The notes beneath the pieces were generated by a model. It ran no database searches and was not told the DNA's origin. It worked only from the letters and a program-made list of their open reading frames with translations. A program made the translations under genes and the position numbers. DNA of 64,000 nucleotides. Origin: Streptomyces roseolilacinus (lineage in GTDB: Bacteria; Actinomycetota; Actinomycetes; Streptomycetales; Streptomycetaceae). Where the stretch lies: assembly GCF_014649335.1 (NCBI RefSeq), contig NZ_BMSV01000004.1, forward strand, positions 124,001 through 188,000. The letters run 5' to 3'. How positions within the stretch are numbered: position 1 is the stretch's first letter; each line of letters opens with the position of its first letter. Shown in pieces: positions 34,142-45,212 of the stretch.

Positions 34142-35995
34142 TCACTTGGTGGTGAACACCAGCGCCAGGTAACGCGTTTCCTTCACCACCGTCGACGGCT
34201 TGGAGACGAAGTAGTCGGCCAGGTACAGCCGTCCGTCGCGGTAGAGGATGTCCTCGCGTTCGGCGAGGCCGCGCTCGGCGGTGGCGATCGCCCGGTCCAC
34301 CGGGGTCTTCAGCAGCACGGTCTCCTTGAACGACCCGCCGTGGACGCTGACGATCTGCCCGCCGCGCTCGTAGCCGGGCGTCCGGTAGGCGATGAGGTTG
34401 CCGCCGTCCATCCGCACCGGGAAGACCTGCGTGTTGGTTCCCGAGGCCAGCCACTGGCCGGTGAGCTTGCCGGTGGTCAGGTCGAAGGCGACGATCTCGT
34501 TGACGCGGTTGTAGTCCTCGCCGGCGTCCTCGTGGGGCTCGGTCGGGATGTACAGGCGACCGTTGCCGACGACGAGCTTCTCGCAGTTCTCCACGTCGGT
34601 GGAGCGGCACTTGCCCGCGTACCGCTCGGCGTCCGCGACGATCTTCGCCTTCAGCTTGCCGGTCTTCTCGTCGAGGGAGAAGAAGTCGGAGATGCCGGAG
34701 CCGTCGCCCGCCGTGTCGCCCACGTCGGCCGCGACGACCAGCGGCTTGGAGGAGACGACCGACGCGTACTCGACGCCCGCCGGCATCTTGTACGAGGAGA
34801 TCGGGGCGCCCGTGACGGGGTCGAGGTTCTGGATCGTCACGTACTGGTTGTCGGTGTCGCCGCACTTGCGGGCGGCGACGAGGCCCTCGCCGCCGCCGTA
34901 GCCCATGTCGTAGCAGCCCTCGGTGTTCTCCTGGGGCCGCCAGTACTCCTTGCCGCTGGCCAGGTCCCAGGCCGCGCCGCCGTGCGTGCCGCCGGCGGCG
35001 ACGGTGGCGGCGCCGATGGTGACCTCGTCCCAGGCGACCTTGCGGTCGCCGCGGGACGCGCCGGTGACGGACTTCGTCCACAGCATCTTGCCGGCGTCCA
35101 GGTCGATCACGCCGACCTCGGAGCACGCCGGGTACTTGACCTGCGGCGTCGGCTTGGACGGCTGGAAGACCAGGGCGGTCTTGTTGTCCTTGACGTGCCG
35201 GCTGGCGGCGCAGATCTCACCGGGCAGCGGCACGCTCCACAGCTTCGTGCCCTTCACCGGGTCGTAGCCGACGACCTCGTTGACGCCCGACTTCACGTAC
35301 GTCTTGTCGGTCAGCCAGGAGCCCGCGGTGGTGACCGTGTCGGTGACCACCGGCGCCGGGACCTGGAAGGCCACCTTCGCCTCGACGTCGGCGGGCACCT
35401 TCTCGGTGCCGGCGCCGTCCGGGGCCGCGGGGCCGCCGTCGTCCTTCCCGCCGCTGCCGTCGGTGCCGGTGCTGCTGTTGGCGGTCGGCGTCGCCGGGTC
35501 GTCGCCCTTGGCGGAGGCGTACCAGACGCCGGCGCCGACGATCAGGGCGACCGCCACGGCCGCCGCGATGACGATCTGCATCTGCGCGGACAGCTTCTTG
35601 CGCCCGCCCGGTCCGGCCGGGGCGCCGGGCATGCCCGGCTGCGGGGGCATCGCCTGGTGCATGGGCGCGGTCGGGTAGCCGTACGCGGGCGGCCGGCCCG
35701 GGGCGCCGGGGGGCGGCTGGACGGGCAGCTGGCCCGGGTGGCCGTACGTCGGGGGCGTCCCCTGACCGGGCGACGGCGGGGTGGCCGGGGCCTGCGGGTA
35801 GCCGTAGGCGGGGTCGCCCTGCGGCGGGGTGGGCGCGCCGAAGCCGCCGGGCGGCGGGTCCTGCGGGGCGCCGAACCCGCCCTGCGGGGGCGGGCCGGGC
35901 GGCTGGTTCGGCGGGAAGGGCGGCTGGCCGGACGGGCCCGGGGGCTGGTTCGGCGGGCCCGGGGGCTGGTTCGGCGGCTGGGGCGGTTGGGTCAT
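34142..35995 (-). CDS. Membrane-anchored PQQ-like beta-propeller protein (copy 1)
   Basis: The product has 617 residues. The cytoplasmic N-terminal 130 residues are a Pro/Gln/Gly-rich tail (MTQPPQPPNQPPGPP). One membrane helix follows (about 137-160, MQIVIAAAVAVALIVGAGVW), then an Asp/Gly linker and a roughly 400-residue outer domain with repeated W-containing blades (KLWSVPLPG, KMLWTKSVTG, KEYWRPQENTEG). This is the BamB/PQQ-binding-like fold without enzyme residues. Two Cys pairs fit an extracytoplasmic location. The function is unknown; a scaffold role at the membrane is inferred. It lies 79 nt downstream of a paralogue. Confidence 0.82.
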   Translation of the reverse strand: MTQPPQPPNQPPGPPNQPPGPSGQPPFPPNQPPGPPPQGGFGAPQDPPPGGFGAPTPPQGDPAYGYPQAPATPPSPGQGTPPTYGHPGQLPVQPPPGAPGRPPAYGYPTAPMHQAMPPQPGMPGAPAGPGGRKKLSAQMQIVIAAAVAVALIVGAGVWYASAKGDDPATPTANSSTGTDGSGGKDDGGPAAPDGAGTEKVPADVEAKVAFQVPAPVVTDTVTTAGSWLTDKTYVKSGVNEVVGYDPVKGTKLWSVPLPGEICAASRHVKDNKTALVFQPSKPTPQVKYPACSEVGVIDLDAGKMLWTKSVTGASRGDRKVAWDEVTIGAATVAAGGTHGGAAWDLASGKEYWRPQENTEGCYDMGYGGGEGLVAARKCGDTDNQYVTIQNLDPVTGAPISSYKMPAGVEYASVVSSKPLVVAADVGDTAGDGSGISDFFSLDEKTGKLKAKIVADAERYAGKCRSTDVENCEKLVVGNGRLYIPTEPHEDAGEDYNRVNEIVAFDLTTGKLTGQWLASGTNTQVFPVRMDGGNLIAYRTPGYERGGQIVSVHGGSFKETVLLKTPVDRAIATAERGLAEREDILYRDGRLYLADYFVSKPSTVVKETRYLALVFTTK

Positions 35996-36074
35996 CGTGT
36001 GCGTACCTCTGGAAGAAAGGGAGCGGTCGGTTCCGTCGGCGCCGGTCGCGGTACGGTCCGGCGCGGGACCGGCC

Positions 36075-37967
36075 CTACCCGCCGAACGCGATCATGGTCT
36101 TGGTCTCCAGCTCGGCCTTGTCGTTCTGGGCGCTGACCCGGCCGCTGACGATGAGGAACCGGCCGTCGGCGTACTCGTACCGCGGCTGCCAGAAGTCCCG
36201 TTCGATCCGGGCGACGGACGCCGGGTGCTGGAGCAGCACGGTCGGCCGGCCGCCGGTGGGGGCCACGGTGGCGACGGCGCCGCCGCGGTCCCAGGAGCCC
36301 TCGATGTAGACGAGGAGCTTGCCGCCCTCCATGCGCAGCGGGAGCATCGTCTTGTCCGGGCCCGCCGTGGCGCGCCACTTGGGCTTGCCGGTGTTCAGGT
36401 CGAACGCGACGACCTCGTTGGTGCCGCGGGTGAGGCTCGTGGGCTCCGTCGACATGTAGAAGGTGCCGGCGTCGGCCGCGACGCCGGTGCAGCCCTGGAG
36501 GCGCTGGCCGAAGACGACGAGGCCGCCGCCGCCGCACTGGGCGCGGTACTTGTCCTTGCCGCCGGAGAGCTGGGAGCGCAGCCTGCCCGCGTCGGTGAGG
36601 GCGAGGACGGTGCGCTGCTTCTTCTCCTCCTGGACCGCGTTCACGACGAGGGGGCTGACCGAGTAGACCTTGTCGACCTCCCAGCCGCGCGCCAGCTGGT
36701 ACTTCCACTTCGGCTTGCCGGTGGCCGGGTCGACGTCCCAGATCTCCTGCTGCGGGTTCTTGTAGTCGGAGACCCGGCAGCTGGCGGCGGCGATCAGGCG
36801 CGTCCCGGCGCCGGCGAAGGCGTAGGGCTGGCAGCCGTCGGAGGGCTTGCCGAAGATCTGCTTGCCGTCGGTGAGGGAGAAGCCGTACGAGTTGCCGGTG
36901 CCGGCGGCCGCGACGGTGTTGCCGGCGATGGCGAGCGTCGGGTCGGAGAGCGAGCTGAAGCCGGTGCTCTTGGGGATCTCCGTCTTCCAGCCCGCCTTGC
37001 CGGTCTTGAGGTCGACCTGCTGGAGGACGCGGCAGTCGGCGCGGTCGCCGGTGCCGTCCTTGAGGCCGAGGACGAGGACGCCGTTCGCGGTGGGCGCGTT
37101 CGCGGCCTCGCAGACGTCCGTGGTGAAGGGGACGCTCCACTTCTTCTTGCCGTCGGCGAGGGAGAAGCCCTCGATGCCGCGGTACATGGCCTTGACGACG
37201 GTGTCGCCGGCGACCCACGGGCCGTACACGTTGGCGCCGTTGCGCGGCAGGTCCACGTCGTTGGTGAGGAGCCACTCGACCTTGGCCTCGCCGGGCTGGC
37301 GGCCCGCGTTCAGGTCGTCCTCCACCTCGCGGCCACCGCCGGTGCCGTCGCCCTTGTCGACGGACGCGGACGCGGTCGGCTCCGACGGGGAGGCGGTCGG
37401 CTGGGCGTTGGTGGTCTTGTCCGGCTCGTCGCCGCTGAGCGCCCACCAGGTGCCGCCGCCGACGACGAGCAGCGCGGCCACCGCCCCGGCGATGACGACG
37501 CCGGTGCGGCCCTTGAAGGGGCCGCCGCCGGAGCCGCCGGGCGGCACGGGGCCGCCGGGGTACTGGGGCTGGGTCGGGTGGCCGCCGCCGTACGGGCCGA
37601 GCTGCTGGCCGTACGGACCGGGCTGGCCGGGCTGCTGGCCGTAGGGGCCGGGCTGGCCGTACGGGCCCGGCTGCTGCGCGTACGGGCCGGGCTGGCCGTA
37701 CGGTCCGGGCTGGCCGTACGGGCCGGGCTGCTGGCCGGGCGCCTGCGGGTAGCCGTACCCGGGCGCCGGGGGCTGACCGGGCGCCTGCGGGAAGCCGTAC
37801 CCGGGCGCCGGCTGGGCCGGCGGCTGGGCGGGGGGCCCGGGCGGGGCGGCCGGAGGCTGGGCCGGAGGTGCCGTCGGCGGCTGGGCCGGCGGCTGGGGGA
37901 CCCCCTGCGGGTCCTGCGGAGACCCGAAGCCTCCCTGCGGCGGTTGCTGGCTGGGCGGCTGAGTCAT
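36075..37967 (-). CDS. Membrane-anchored PQQ-like beta-propeller protein (copy 2)
   Basis: The product has 630 residues, with GGGGGAAG before the ATG. The layout matches the next gene: a Pro/Gln/Gly/Tyr-rich tail of about 150 residues with repeated GPYGQPGPYG, a membrane helix at about 155-178, an Asp/Glu linker, and a beta-propeller with similar blades (KKWSVPFTTD, KAGWKTEIPK, KPKWKYQLA). The two genes are tandem duplicates with diverged sequences, particularly in their tails. The tail of copy 2 contains Tyr-rich repeats that copy 1 largely lacks. Function is unknown. Confidence 0.82.
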   Translation of the reverse strand: MTQPPSQQPPQGGFGSPQDPQGVPQPPAQPPTAPPAQPPAAPPGPPAQPPAQPAPGYGFPQAPGQPPAPGYGYPQAPGQQPGPYGQPGPYGQPGPYAQQPGPYGQPGPYGQQPGQPGPYGQQLGPYGGGHPTQPQYPGGPVPPGGSGGGPFKGRTGVVIAGAVAALLVVGGGTWWALSGDEPDKTTNAQPTASPSEPTASASVDKGDGTGGGREVEDDLNAGRQPGEAKVEWLLTNDVDLPRNGANVYGPWVAGDTVVKAMYRGIEGFSLADGKKKWSVPFTTDVCEAANAPTANGVLVLGLKDGTGDRADCRVLQQVDLKTGKAGWKTEIPKSTGFSSLSDPTLAIAGNTVAAAGTGNSYGFSLTDGKQIFGKPSDGCQPYAFAGAGTRLIAAASCRVSDYKNPQQEIWDVDPATGKPKWKYQLARGWEVDKVYSVSPLVVNAVQEEKKQRTVLALTDAGRLRSQLSGGKDKYRAQCGGGGLVVFGQRLQGCTGVAADAGTFYMSTEPTSLTRGTNEVVAFDLNTGKPKWRATAGPDKTMLPLRMEGGKLLVYIEGSWDRGGAVATVAPTGGRPTVLLQHPASVARIERDFWQPRYEYADGRFLIVSGRVSAQNDKAELETKTMIAFGG

Positions 37968-38016
37968 CAGCGCTTCCCCCTTCGTGCGGTCCGCTGGCCG
38001 ACCGGCCTCCCCCGCG

Positions 38017-38043
38017 ATTCCGGCGCGAGCTCGTCGCCGGAAT
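38017..38043. promoter_or_regulatory. Inverted repeat upstream of beta-propeller copy 2
   Basis: ATTCCGGCG and CGCCGGAAT (9-bp arms, 9-nt spacer containing GAGCTC) lie 50-76 nt before the start. It may be an operator or a leader hairpin. Confidence 0.4.
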
Positions 38044-38123
38044 GGAGCGATTCGGACAGGGTTGTCGCACTGTTACGTGAGTCGAGCGGGGTTTCTTTCT
38101 ACCACCCGCCCCCCGCGCGCAGA

Positions 38124-38163
38124 CGGGCCGGACCTTCCCTGTTCCCAAGGGAGGACCGGCCCG
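38124..38163. terminator. Terminator after the ABC-F gene
   Basis: CGGGCCGG-A-CC-TTCCCT pairs with AGGGAGG-A-CCGGCCCG with one mismatch and a small bulge. It lies 58 nt beyond the ABC-F stop on the minus strand. Confidence 0.65.
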
Positions 38164-38221
38164 TGACGCCCCTGTTATCCGCTCCACGCGGCTCCGGGGA
38201 GCGCTCCGCGCACCCTACCGG

Positions 38222-40045
<1,824 letters not shown>

Positions 40046-40157
40046 TTCACTCCTGATGTGGCGGGACGGATCGACCTTCCAGGGTAGTGGGCGCCGGGGG
40101 GTGCCCGGCGAGCCGTGCGGTAGCGTGCGGCGATCGTGCGAGGGAGGGACCGGAGGC

Positions 40158-40862
40158 ATGGTGCGGGACATGGTGCGGGACATGGGGCGGGGCGCGGCGG
40201 TGGCGGCGGCCGCGGTGCTGCTGGCCGGGTGCGCCTCGCAGGCGGCGGAGCCGTCGGCGGGCGCGGGGGCCGGGTCGGGGGCCGCGAGCCCGTCGGCGAA
40301 GGCCGGCGCGGAGGCGTCCGCGTCGCCGTCGGTGGCCGCCGCGGCGAAGGGCGGCACGGTCGGCGCGGCCGGGTCGGCGTGCCCGCTGCCGGTGACGTTC
40401 GACGTGGCCGCCGACTGGAAGCCGAAGAAGGTCGAGCCGATCGGCGACCCGGACCTGGCGGAGCTGAACGACCTGCTGCAGCAGGGCACGGTCACCATGG
40501 CCTGCGAGATCGACGCCAAGCCCGCCGGGAACATCGGCTTCCTGCGCGTGTGGACCGACGACGCGAAGGGCGCCGCGCCGCGCGCGGTGCTGGAGTCCTT
40601 CGTCGCCGCCGACGACTCCCCCTCGTCGGCCGTCTACCGCGACGTCCGGGTGGGCCGGGGCGGCGCGCTCCCGGCGACCGAGGTGACGTACACCGTGGTC
40701 AGCGCGCTCCTCGACGAGCCGAAGAAGGCCCGCGCCCTGGCCCTGGTGACACCGCGCGGCCCGCTCGTGCTGGAGTTGGGCGGCATGGACAGCGAGGAGC
40801 ACGACGCGATGCTCCCCGCGTACGAACTGGCGAAGGGCTCCCTGGCCGCGACGAGCGGCTGA
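40158..40862 (+). CDS. Lipoprotein of unknown function
   Basis: The product has 234 residues from ATG 40158; further in-frame starts at 40161, 40170 and 40182 are possible, and GGAGG at 40152-40156 fits the later ones slightly better. Signal peptide and lipobox VLLAGC place the lipidated Cys near residue 25. An Ala/Ser/Gly-rich linker follows, then a roughly 165-residue domain with two Cys (SACPLPV, TMACEID) containing FDVAADWKPKKVEPI and ending LAKGSLAATSG. The family is unknown to me but resembles streptomycete lipoproteins of this size. Confidence 0.75.
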   Translation: MVRDMVRDMGRGAAVAAAAVLLAGCASQAAEPSAGAGAGSGAASPSAKAGAEASASPSVAAAAKGGTVGAAGSACPLPVTFDVAADWKPKKVEPIGDPDLAELNDLLQQGTVTMACEIDAKPAGNIGFLRVWTDDAKGAAPRAVLESFVAADDSPSSAVYRDVRVGRGGALPATEVTYTVVSALLDEPKKARALALVTPRGPLVLELGGMDSEEHDAMLPAYELAKGSLAATSG

Positions 40863-40884
40863 CGGGAGCACGGAAGAACCGGAG

Positions 40885-40919
40885 GGCGTCGTACCGCGTG
40901 TCCGTGTCCGTACGACGTC
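40885..40919 (+). other. Hairpin between the lipoprotein and membrane protein genes
   Basis: CGTCGTAC and GTACGACG form an 8-bp stem, extendable with a wobble, with a 15-nt loop, 20 nt before the next start. It could be an attenuator, a weak terminator or an mRNA processing site. Confidence 0.4.
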
Positions 40920-40938
40920 CACCTGCGAGAGGTACGAC

Positions 40939-42018
40939 ATGAGCGAGGACAGCAGAGACCAGGCCAACCCGGCGCCCCGACGACGCCGCGGGGCGCGGCT
41001 GACGGCCGTCGCGGCGGCGGCGGCCGTGGTCGTGGCCGGCGGGGCGTTCTGGCTGTCCGGCGGGTACGACGCCTGGAGCGGCACCGGCACCGCGTTGGAG
41101 GACGCCTGCGAGGGGGACCTCGCGGCCGGCCGCGTGCGGGCGCTCCTGCCGGACTCCGGGCTGACCGCGTCGAGCGAGCTGCGGCAGGACGGCTGGTACT
41201 GCTCCGTCTCGGTCCCGGACGGCGCGGGCGGCGACGCCGGGGTCGAGATGCGGATGCGCAACGCCGAGGAGCCGTTCGGGCCGGACGCCTCGATCGCCCC
41301 GGGTGAGGGCGCCGTGCCGCTGGGCGGCGGGTGGACGGGGTCCTTCTCGTACGGCGACGAGGACGCGGGCGGCTCGCGCGGGCGGGTCGTGCTGCTGCTG
41401 GACTGCGGCGCCGAGTCCGGTGACGGGCTGCTCGCGACGGCGGACGGGCGGCTCGTGGGCGGGCGGTCCTTCGAGGACGGGGCGGCCCGGGCGCGGCTGG
41501 TCTCCGCCCTGGCGGACACGGCCCTGTCGTACGCGCGGCGCACCGGCTGCGACGCGGCGGGCGGCACCGGCCGGGTGCCGGAGGTGGCCGCGCCGGTCGT
41601 GGACGCGCGGCGGCCGCTGGCGAAGGCGTCCGGTACGTGCCGGGGGGTCGTGGACGCGGCCACCGCGCGGCGGTGGGGCGCCGGGACGGTCGCCGAGACC
41701 GCGGCGCAGCCGGCGCCCGTGGAGCGGTGCGTGCTGGGGAGCGGGCTCGGGACGCCGCTGTACACCTTCACGGCGTCGTACGGGCCGTACGGGGAGGCGG
41801 CGCTGTCGGGCGGCGGCGCGCTGCCGGCGGGCGGCAAGGCGGTCTCGCCGAAGGGGCACTACCGGATGACGGCGACGTGCCCCGGCGCGGACGGGACGGG
41901 GGTGTACGAGATCACCCCGGACGACGGGCTGGCGCTGGACCACGCGTCGCTGCGCGAGGCGCTGGGCTCCTTCGCGGCGGCGTCCGCCGCCCTCCACGAC
42001 TGCCGGCCGCCGGCCTGA
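40939..42018 (+). CDS. Single-pass membrane protein of unknown function
   Basis: The product has 359 residues, with GAGAGG 7 nt before the ATG. A basic N-terminus (RRRRGARL) and one helix at about 20-42 leave a large outer region. That region has two similar halves, each starting with an acidic/Cys block (LEDACEGDLAAGRVRALLP and SGTCRGVVDAATARRW). There are at least seven Cys in the outer part, suggesting disulfides. The duplicated organisation is visible, but no known family is recognised. It is probably co-transcribed with the lipoprotein gene 76 nt upstream. Confidence 0.72.
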   Translation: MSEDSRDQANPAPRRRRGARLTAVAAAAAVVVAGGAFWLSGGYDAWSGTGTALEDACEGDLAAGRVRALLPDSGLTASSELRQDGWYCSVSVPDGAGGDAGVEMRMRNAEEPFGPDASIAPGEGAVPLGGGWTGSFSYGDEDAGGSRGRVVLLLDCGAESGDGLLATADGRLVGGRSFEDGAARARLVSALADTALSYARRTGCDAAGGTGRVPEVAAPVVDARRPLAKASGTCRGVVDAATARRWGAGTVAETAAQPAPVERCVLGSGLGTPLYTFTASYGPYGEAALSGGGALPAGGKAVSPKGHYRMTATCPGADGTGVYEITPDDGLALDHASLREALGSFAAASAALHDCRPPA

Positions 42019-42032
42019 CCGCCGCCCCGCCG

Positions 42033-42053
42033 GGCGCCCGGCCGTCGGGCGCC
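42033..42053. terminator. Bidirectional terminator between membrane protein and acyltransferase genes
   Basis: GGCGCCCG and CGGGCGCC (8 bp, 5-nt loop) lie inside a run of CCGGGCGCCCGG palindromes between convergent genes. Confidence 0.55.
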
Positions 42054-42097
42054 CGGCCCCGGTGGGCCGGGGGCTGGGCCGGACGGCGGGCCGGGGG

Positions 42098-43411
42098 CTA
42101 GCGGCGGAGTTCGACCAGGAGCCAGCCCGCCAGGACCAGGGCCAGCGCCCCGGGGGCCGTGACGGGGACCGCCACCAGGACCGCGCTGCGTCCTTCCAGC
42201 AGTCCCCCGAAGCCCACCGTCGACAGGCCCAGGACGCCCAGCAGGCTCAGGGTGACGCCCAGCGCCGCCGGCGCCGCGGAGCGGGGCCCGGGGGCGGCGG
42301 CCCCGGCGGCCGGGCGGGCCGGGTGCTCCGCCGCGCGGAAGACCCGCACCAGCAGTCCCGTCACCGCCGCCGCCACCGCCACCCGCACCGGCAGCTGCGC
42401 CCACCACGCGCCGGACGCCGGCTCCGGCAGCGGTACGCCCAGCGCGAGCATCGCGCCGTACACGCCGAGCATCGCCGTCAGGTGCCACAGGAACGCGGTC
42501 ATGGCGATCCCGTTCGCCGCGACGACCGCCCGCCAGACGCGGGCGCGGGCGGCGAGCCGGGTGCCGGGGCCGCGCAGCAGCTCCACCGCGCCGACCAGCC
42601 ACACCCCGTGGCACAGCAGGGCCAGCGTCGGGGGCGCCATGTTGGACACCTCCTCGCCGGGCATGCCCACCATCGACAGCGGGTACGGCCCGAAGGCGAC
42701 CAGGGCCACCGCGCCCGCCAGCCCCGCCGCGGCCAGCGCCCGCGGCACCGCCGGCGCCCCGAGGCGGCCGTCCGCGCGGAGGAAGCCCAGCTGGTGGACG
42801 GCGAGCCACACCAGCGCGAAGTTCAGGAACCCGACGTACGGCACGTCCCCGGCGAACCGCAGCGCATCCACCGCGGCCGCCCCGCCCGCCGGCGCGGCGA
42901 ACGCGCCCCAGCCCCACCGTCGGTGCAGCCGCAGCAGCGGCGGGGTGAGGGCGACCATCGCCAGGTAGACGCCGACGAACCACAGCGGCTGCGCCACCAG
43001 CCGCAGCGCCGTGCCGGTCAGGCCGCCCCCGCCGCCGAGGAGGTGGACGGCGAGCGCCGCCGCGGCCCACACGGCGGCGAAGGCGACGGTCGGGCGGAGC
43101 AGCCGCCGCACCCGGCCCCGGACGAACGCGGCGTACCCGGGCCGGGACCGGTGGGACAGGGCGTGCGCGAAGCCGCCGACGAAGAAGAACACCGGCATCA
43201 CCTGGAGGCCCCAGGTGGCGACCTGGAGGGCGGGCACGACGGCGAGGAGGTTGCCGACCCTCCCGTCGGCCGTCACCGCGGCCATCGTCCAGTGCCCGAG
43301 GACGACCGTCGCCAGGGACGCGACCCTCAGGAGGTCGACGTAGCGGTCCCTGCCGGCGGGCGTGTGGGCGGCGAGGTACCGCGCGCTGAGTCCCGTTCCC
43401 GTACGTGCCAT
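42098..43411 (-). CDS. Membrane acyltransferase, OafA/YrhL-like
   Basis: The product has 437 residues from ATG 43411; the site upstream is weak, so the start is tentative. About ten membrane helices are present, with the family features RYVDLLRVASLATVVLGHW (conserved Arg and His near residue 30-45), FFFVGGFAHAL, and the basic loop RGRVRRLLRPT. Enzymes of this type transfer acyl groups to sugars or lipids at the membrane. The acceptor is unknown. It begins 53 nt after ispE and may be the last gene of the rpfB-ksgA-ispE transcript. Confidence 0.82.
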   Translation of the reverse strand: MARTGTGLSARYLAAHTPAGRDRYVDLLRVASLATVVLGHWTMAAVTADGRVGNLLAVVPALQVATWGLQVMPVFFFVGGFAHALSHRSRPGYAAFVRGRVRRLLRPTVAFAAVWAAAALAVHLLGGGGGLTGTALRLVAQPLWFVGVYLAMVALTPPLLRLHRRWGWGAFAAPAGGAAAVDALRFAGDVPYVGFLNFALVWLAVHQLGFLRADGRLGAPAVPRALAAAGLAGAVALVAFGPYPLSMVGMPGEEVSNMAPPTLALLCHGVWLVGAVELLRGPGTRLAARARVWRAVVAANGIAMTAFLWHLTAMLGVYGAMLALGVPLPEPASGAWWAQLPVRVAVAAAVTGLLVRVFRAAEHPARPAAGAAAPGPRSAAPAALGVTLSLLGVLGLSTVGFGGLLEGRSAVLVAVPVTAPGALALVLAGWLLVELRR

Positions 43412-43464
43412 GCGGGCCAGGGTGGCCTCCCGGCCGCGGGGGCCGGGAGGGTACGCGTACTCAG

Positions 43465-44358
43465 TTACGCGGTGAGTACCCGGGCGCCGGGCGCCGGCGA
43501 GGTGGCCGTGCGCGCCGTGCGGCACGTGCCGGACGCGACGAGCGCGGCGGCGACGGCCTCGGCGGCCTCGGCGTCCTTGACGAGGAACGCCGTGGTGGGG
43601 CCGGAGCCGGAGACGATCCCGGCGAGGGCGCCGGCGCCGGTGCCGGCGGCGAGGGTGTCGGCGAGGGACGGCCGCAGGGAGAGGGCGGCGGGCTGGAGGT
43701 CGTTGGCGAGGGCGCCGGCGAGGGCGGTGGTGTCGCCGGTGCGCAGCGCGTCGAGGAGGGCGGGCGACGCGACGGGCTCGGGGGCGTCCGGCGTCAGCCG
43801 GTCGAACTCGGCGTACACGGCGGGCGTGGACAGGCCGCCGTCGGCGACGGCGAACACCCAGTGGAAGGTGCCGCCGAGCGGGATCTCGGTGAGGCGCTCG
43901 CCGCGGCCGGTGCCCAGGGCCGCGCCTCCGACGAGGGAGAACGGCACGTCGCTGCCCAGTTCGGCGCAGATGTCGAGGAGTTCGGCGCGGCTCGCGCCCG
44001 TGCCCCACAGGGCGTCGCAGGCGAGGAGGGCGGCCGCGCCGTCCGCGCTGCCGCCGGCCATGCCGCCGGCGACGGGGATGTCCTTGGCGATGTGCAGGTG
44101 CACGTCGGGGGTGATGCCGTGGCGGGCGGCGAGGAGTTCCGCGGCGCGCGCGGCGAGGTTCGTGCGGTCCAGGGGGACCCGGTCCGCGTCGGGGCCCTCG
44201 CAGGTGACGCGGAGCGCGTCGGCGCGGGTGGCGGTCACCTCGTCGTGGAGGGAGACGGCGAGGAAGACGTTCGCCAGGTCGTGGAAGCCGTCGGGGCGGG
44301 CGGGGCCGACCGCCAGCTGGACGTTGACCTTGGCCGGGACTCGTACGGTGATGCTCAC
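43465..44358 (-). CDS. ispE: 4-diphosphocytidyl-2-C-methyl-D-erythritol kinase
   Basis: The product has 297 residues. GTG 44358 overlaps the ksgA stop by 4 nt. The start [14 protein letters not shown] holds the catalytic Lys, and [18 protein letters not shown] (about 90-107) is the GHMP ATP loop. It is the fourth step of the MEP pathway to isoprenoid precursors. The rpfB-ksgA-ispE order is conserved across actinobacteria. Confidence 0.96.
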   Translation of the reverse strand: MSITVRVPAKVNVQLAVGPARPDGFHDLANVFLAVSLHDEVTATRADALRVTCEGPDADRVPLDRTNLAARAAELLAARHGITPDVHLHIAKDIPVAGGMAGGSADGAAALLACDALWGTGASRAELLDICAELGSDVPFSLVGGAALGTGRGERLTEIPLGGTFHWVFAVADGGLSTPAVYAEFDRLTPDAPEPVASPALLDALRTGDTTALAGALANDLQPAALSLRPSLADTLAAGTGAGALAGIVSGSGPTTAFLVKDAEAAEAVAAALVASGTCRTARTATSPAPGARVLTA

Positions 44359-45212
44359 GCTCGGGCCTCCGCGATACGGGCGAACTCTTCGACGGTCAGG
44401 GACTCCCCCCGCGCCTGGGGGGACACCCCGGCCGCGAGGAGCGCGGCCTCGGCGGCGGCGGGCGATCCGGCCCAGCCGGCCAGTGCGGCGCGCAGGGTCT
44501 TGCGGCGCTGCGCGAAGGCGGCGTCGACGACGGCGAAGACCTCCCGCTTGGAGGCGGTGGTCCTCGGCGGGTCGCGGCGGACGAGGGAGACGAGGCCGGA
44601 GTCGACGTTCGGCGCGGGCCAGAAGACGTTGCGGCCGATGGCGCCCGCGCGCTTGACCTCCGCGTACCAGTTGGCCTTCACGGAGGGGACGCCGTACACC
44701 TTGTTGCCGGGGCGGGCGGCGAGCCGGTCGGCGACCTCGGCCTGGACCATGACGAGGGTGCGCTCGATGGTCGGGAAGCGGTCGAGCATGTGCAGCAGGA
44801 CGGGCACCGCGACGTTGTACGGCAGGTTCGCGACGAGCGCGGTGGGCGGCGGGCCGGGCAGCTCCTGCACGTCCATGGCGTCGGAGTGGACCAGGGAGAA
44901 GCGGGTGGCCCGCTCGGGCGCGCGGGCGGTGATCGTGGCGGGCAGCGCCGCGGCGAGCGTGTCGTCGATCTCGACGGCCACGACGCGGTCGGCCGCCTCC
45001 AGCAGGGCGAGGGTGAGGGAGCCGAGTCCGGGGCCGACCTCCACGACGACGTCGTCGGGGCGCACCTCCGCGGTGCGGACGATGCGCCGGACGGTGTTGG
45101 CGTCGATGACGAAGTTCTGGCCGCGCTGCTTGGTGGGGCGTACCCCGAGGGCGGCGGCCAGTTCGCGGATGTCGGCGGGGCCGAGGAGGGCGTCGGGCTC
45201 AGTGGTGCTCAC
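44355..45212 (-). CDS. ksgA: 16S rRNA dimethyladenosine methyltransferase KsgA (RsmA)
   Basis: The product has 285 residues. GTG 45212 overlaps the rpfB stop in [14 protein letters not shown] at residues 28-37, SAM motif [15 protein letters not shown], and the catalytic NLPYNVAVP (near 117) are all intact. It dimethylates the two adjacent adenines near the 3' end of 16S rRNA. Loss gives kasugamycin resistance. Confidence 0.97.
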   Translation of the reverse strand: MSTTEPDALLGPADIRELAAALGVRPTKQRGQNFVIDANTVRRIVRTAEVRPDDVVVEVGPGLGSLTLALLEAADRVVAVEIDDTLAAALPATITARAPERATRFSLVHSDAMDVQELPGPPPTALVANLPYNVAVPVLLHMLDRFPTIERTLVMVQAEVADRLAARPGNKVYGVPSVKANWYAEVKRAGAIGRNVFWPAPNVDSGLVSLVRRDPPRTTASKREVFAVVDAAFAQRRKTLRAALAGWAGSPAAAEAALLAAGVSPQARGESLTVEEFARIAEARA

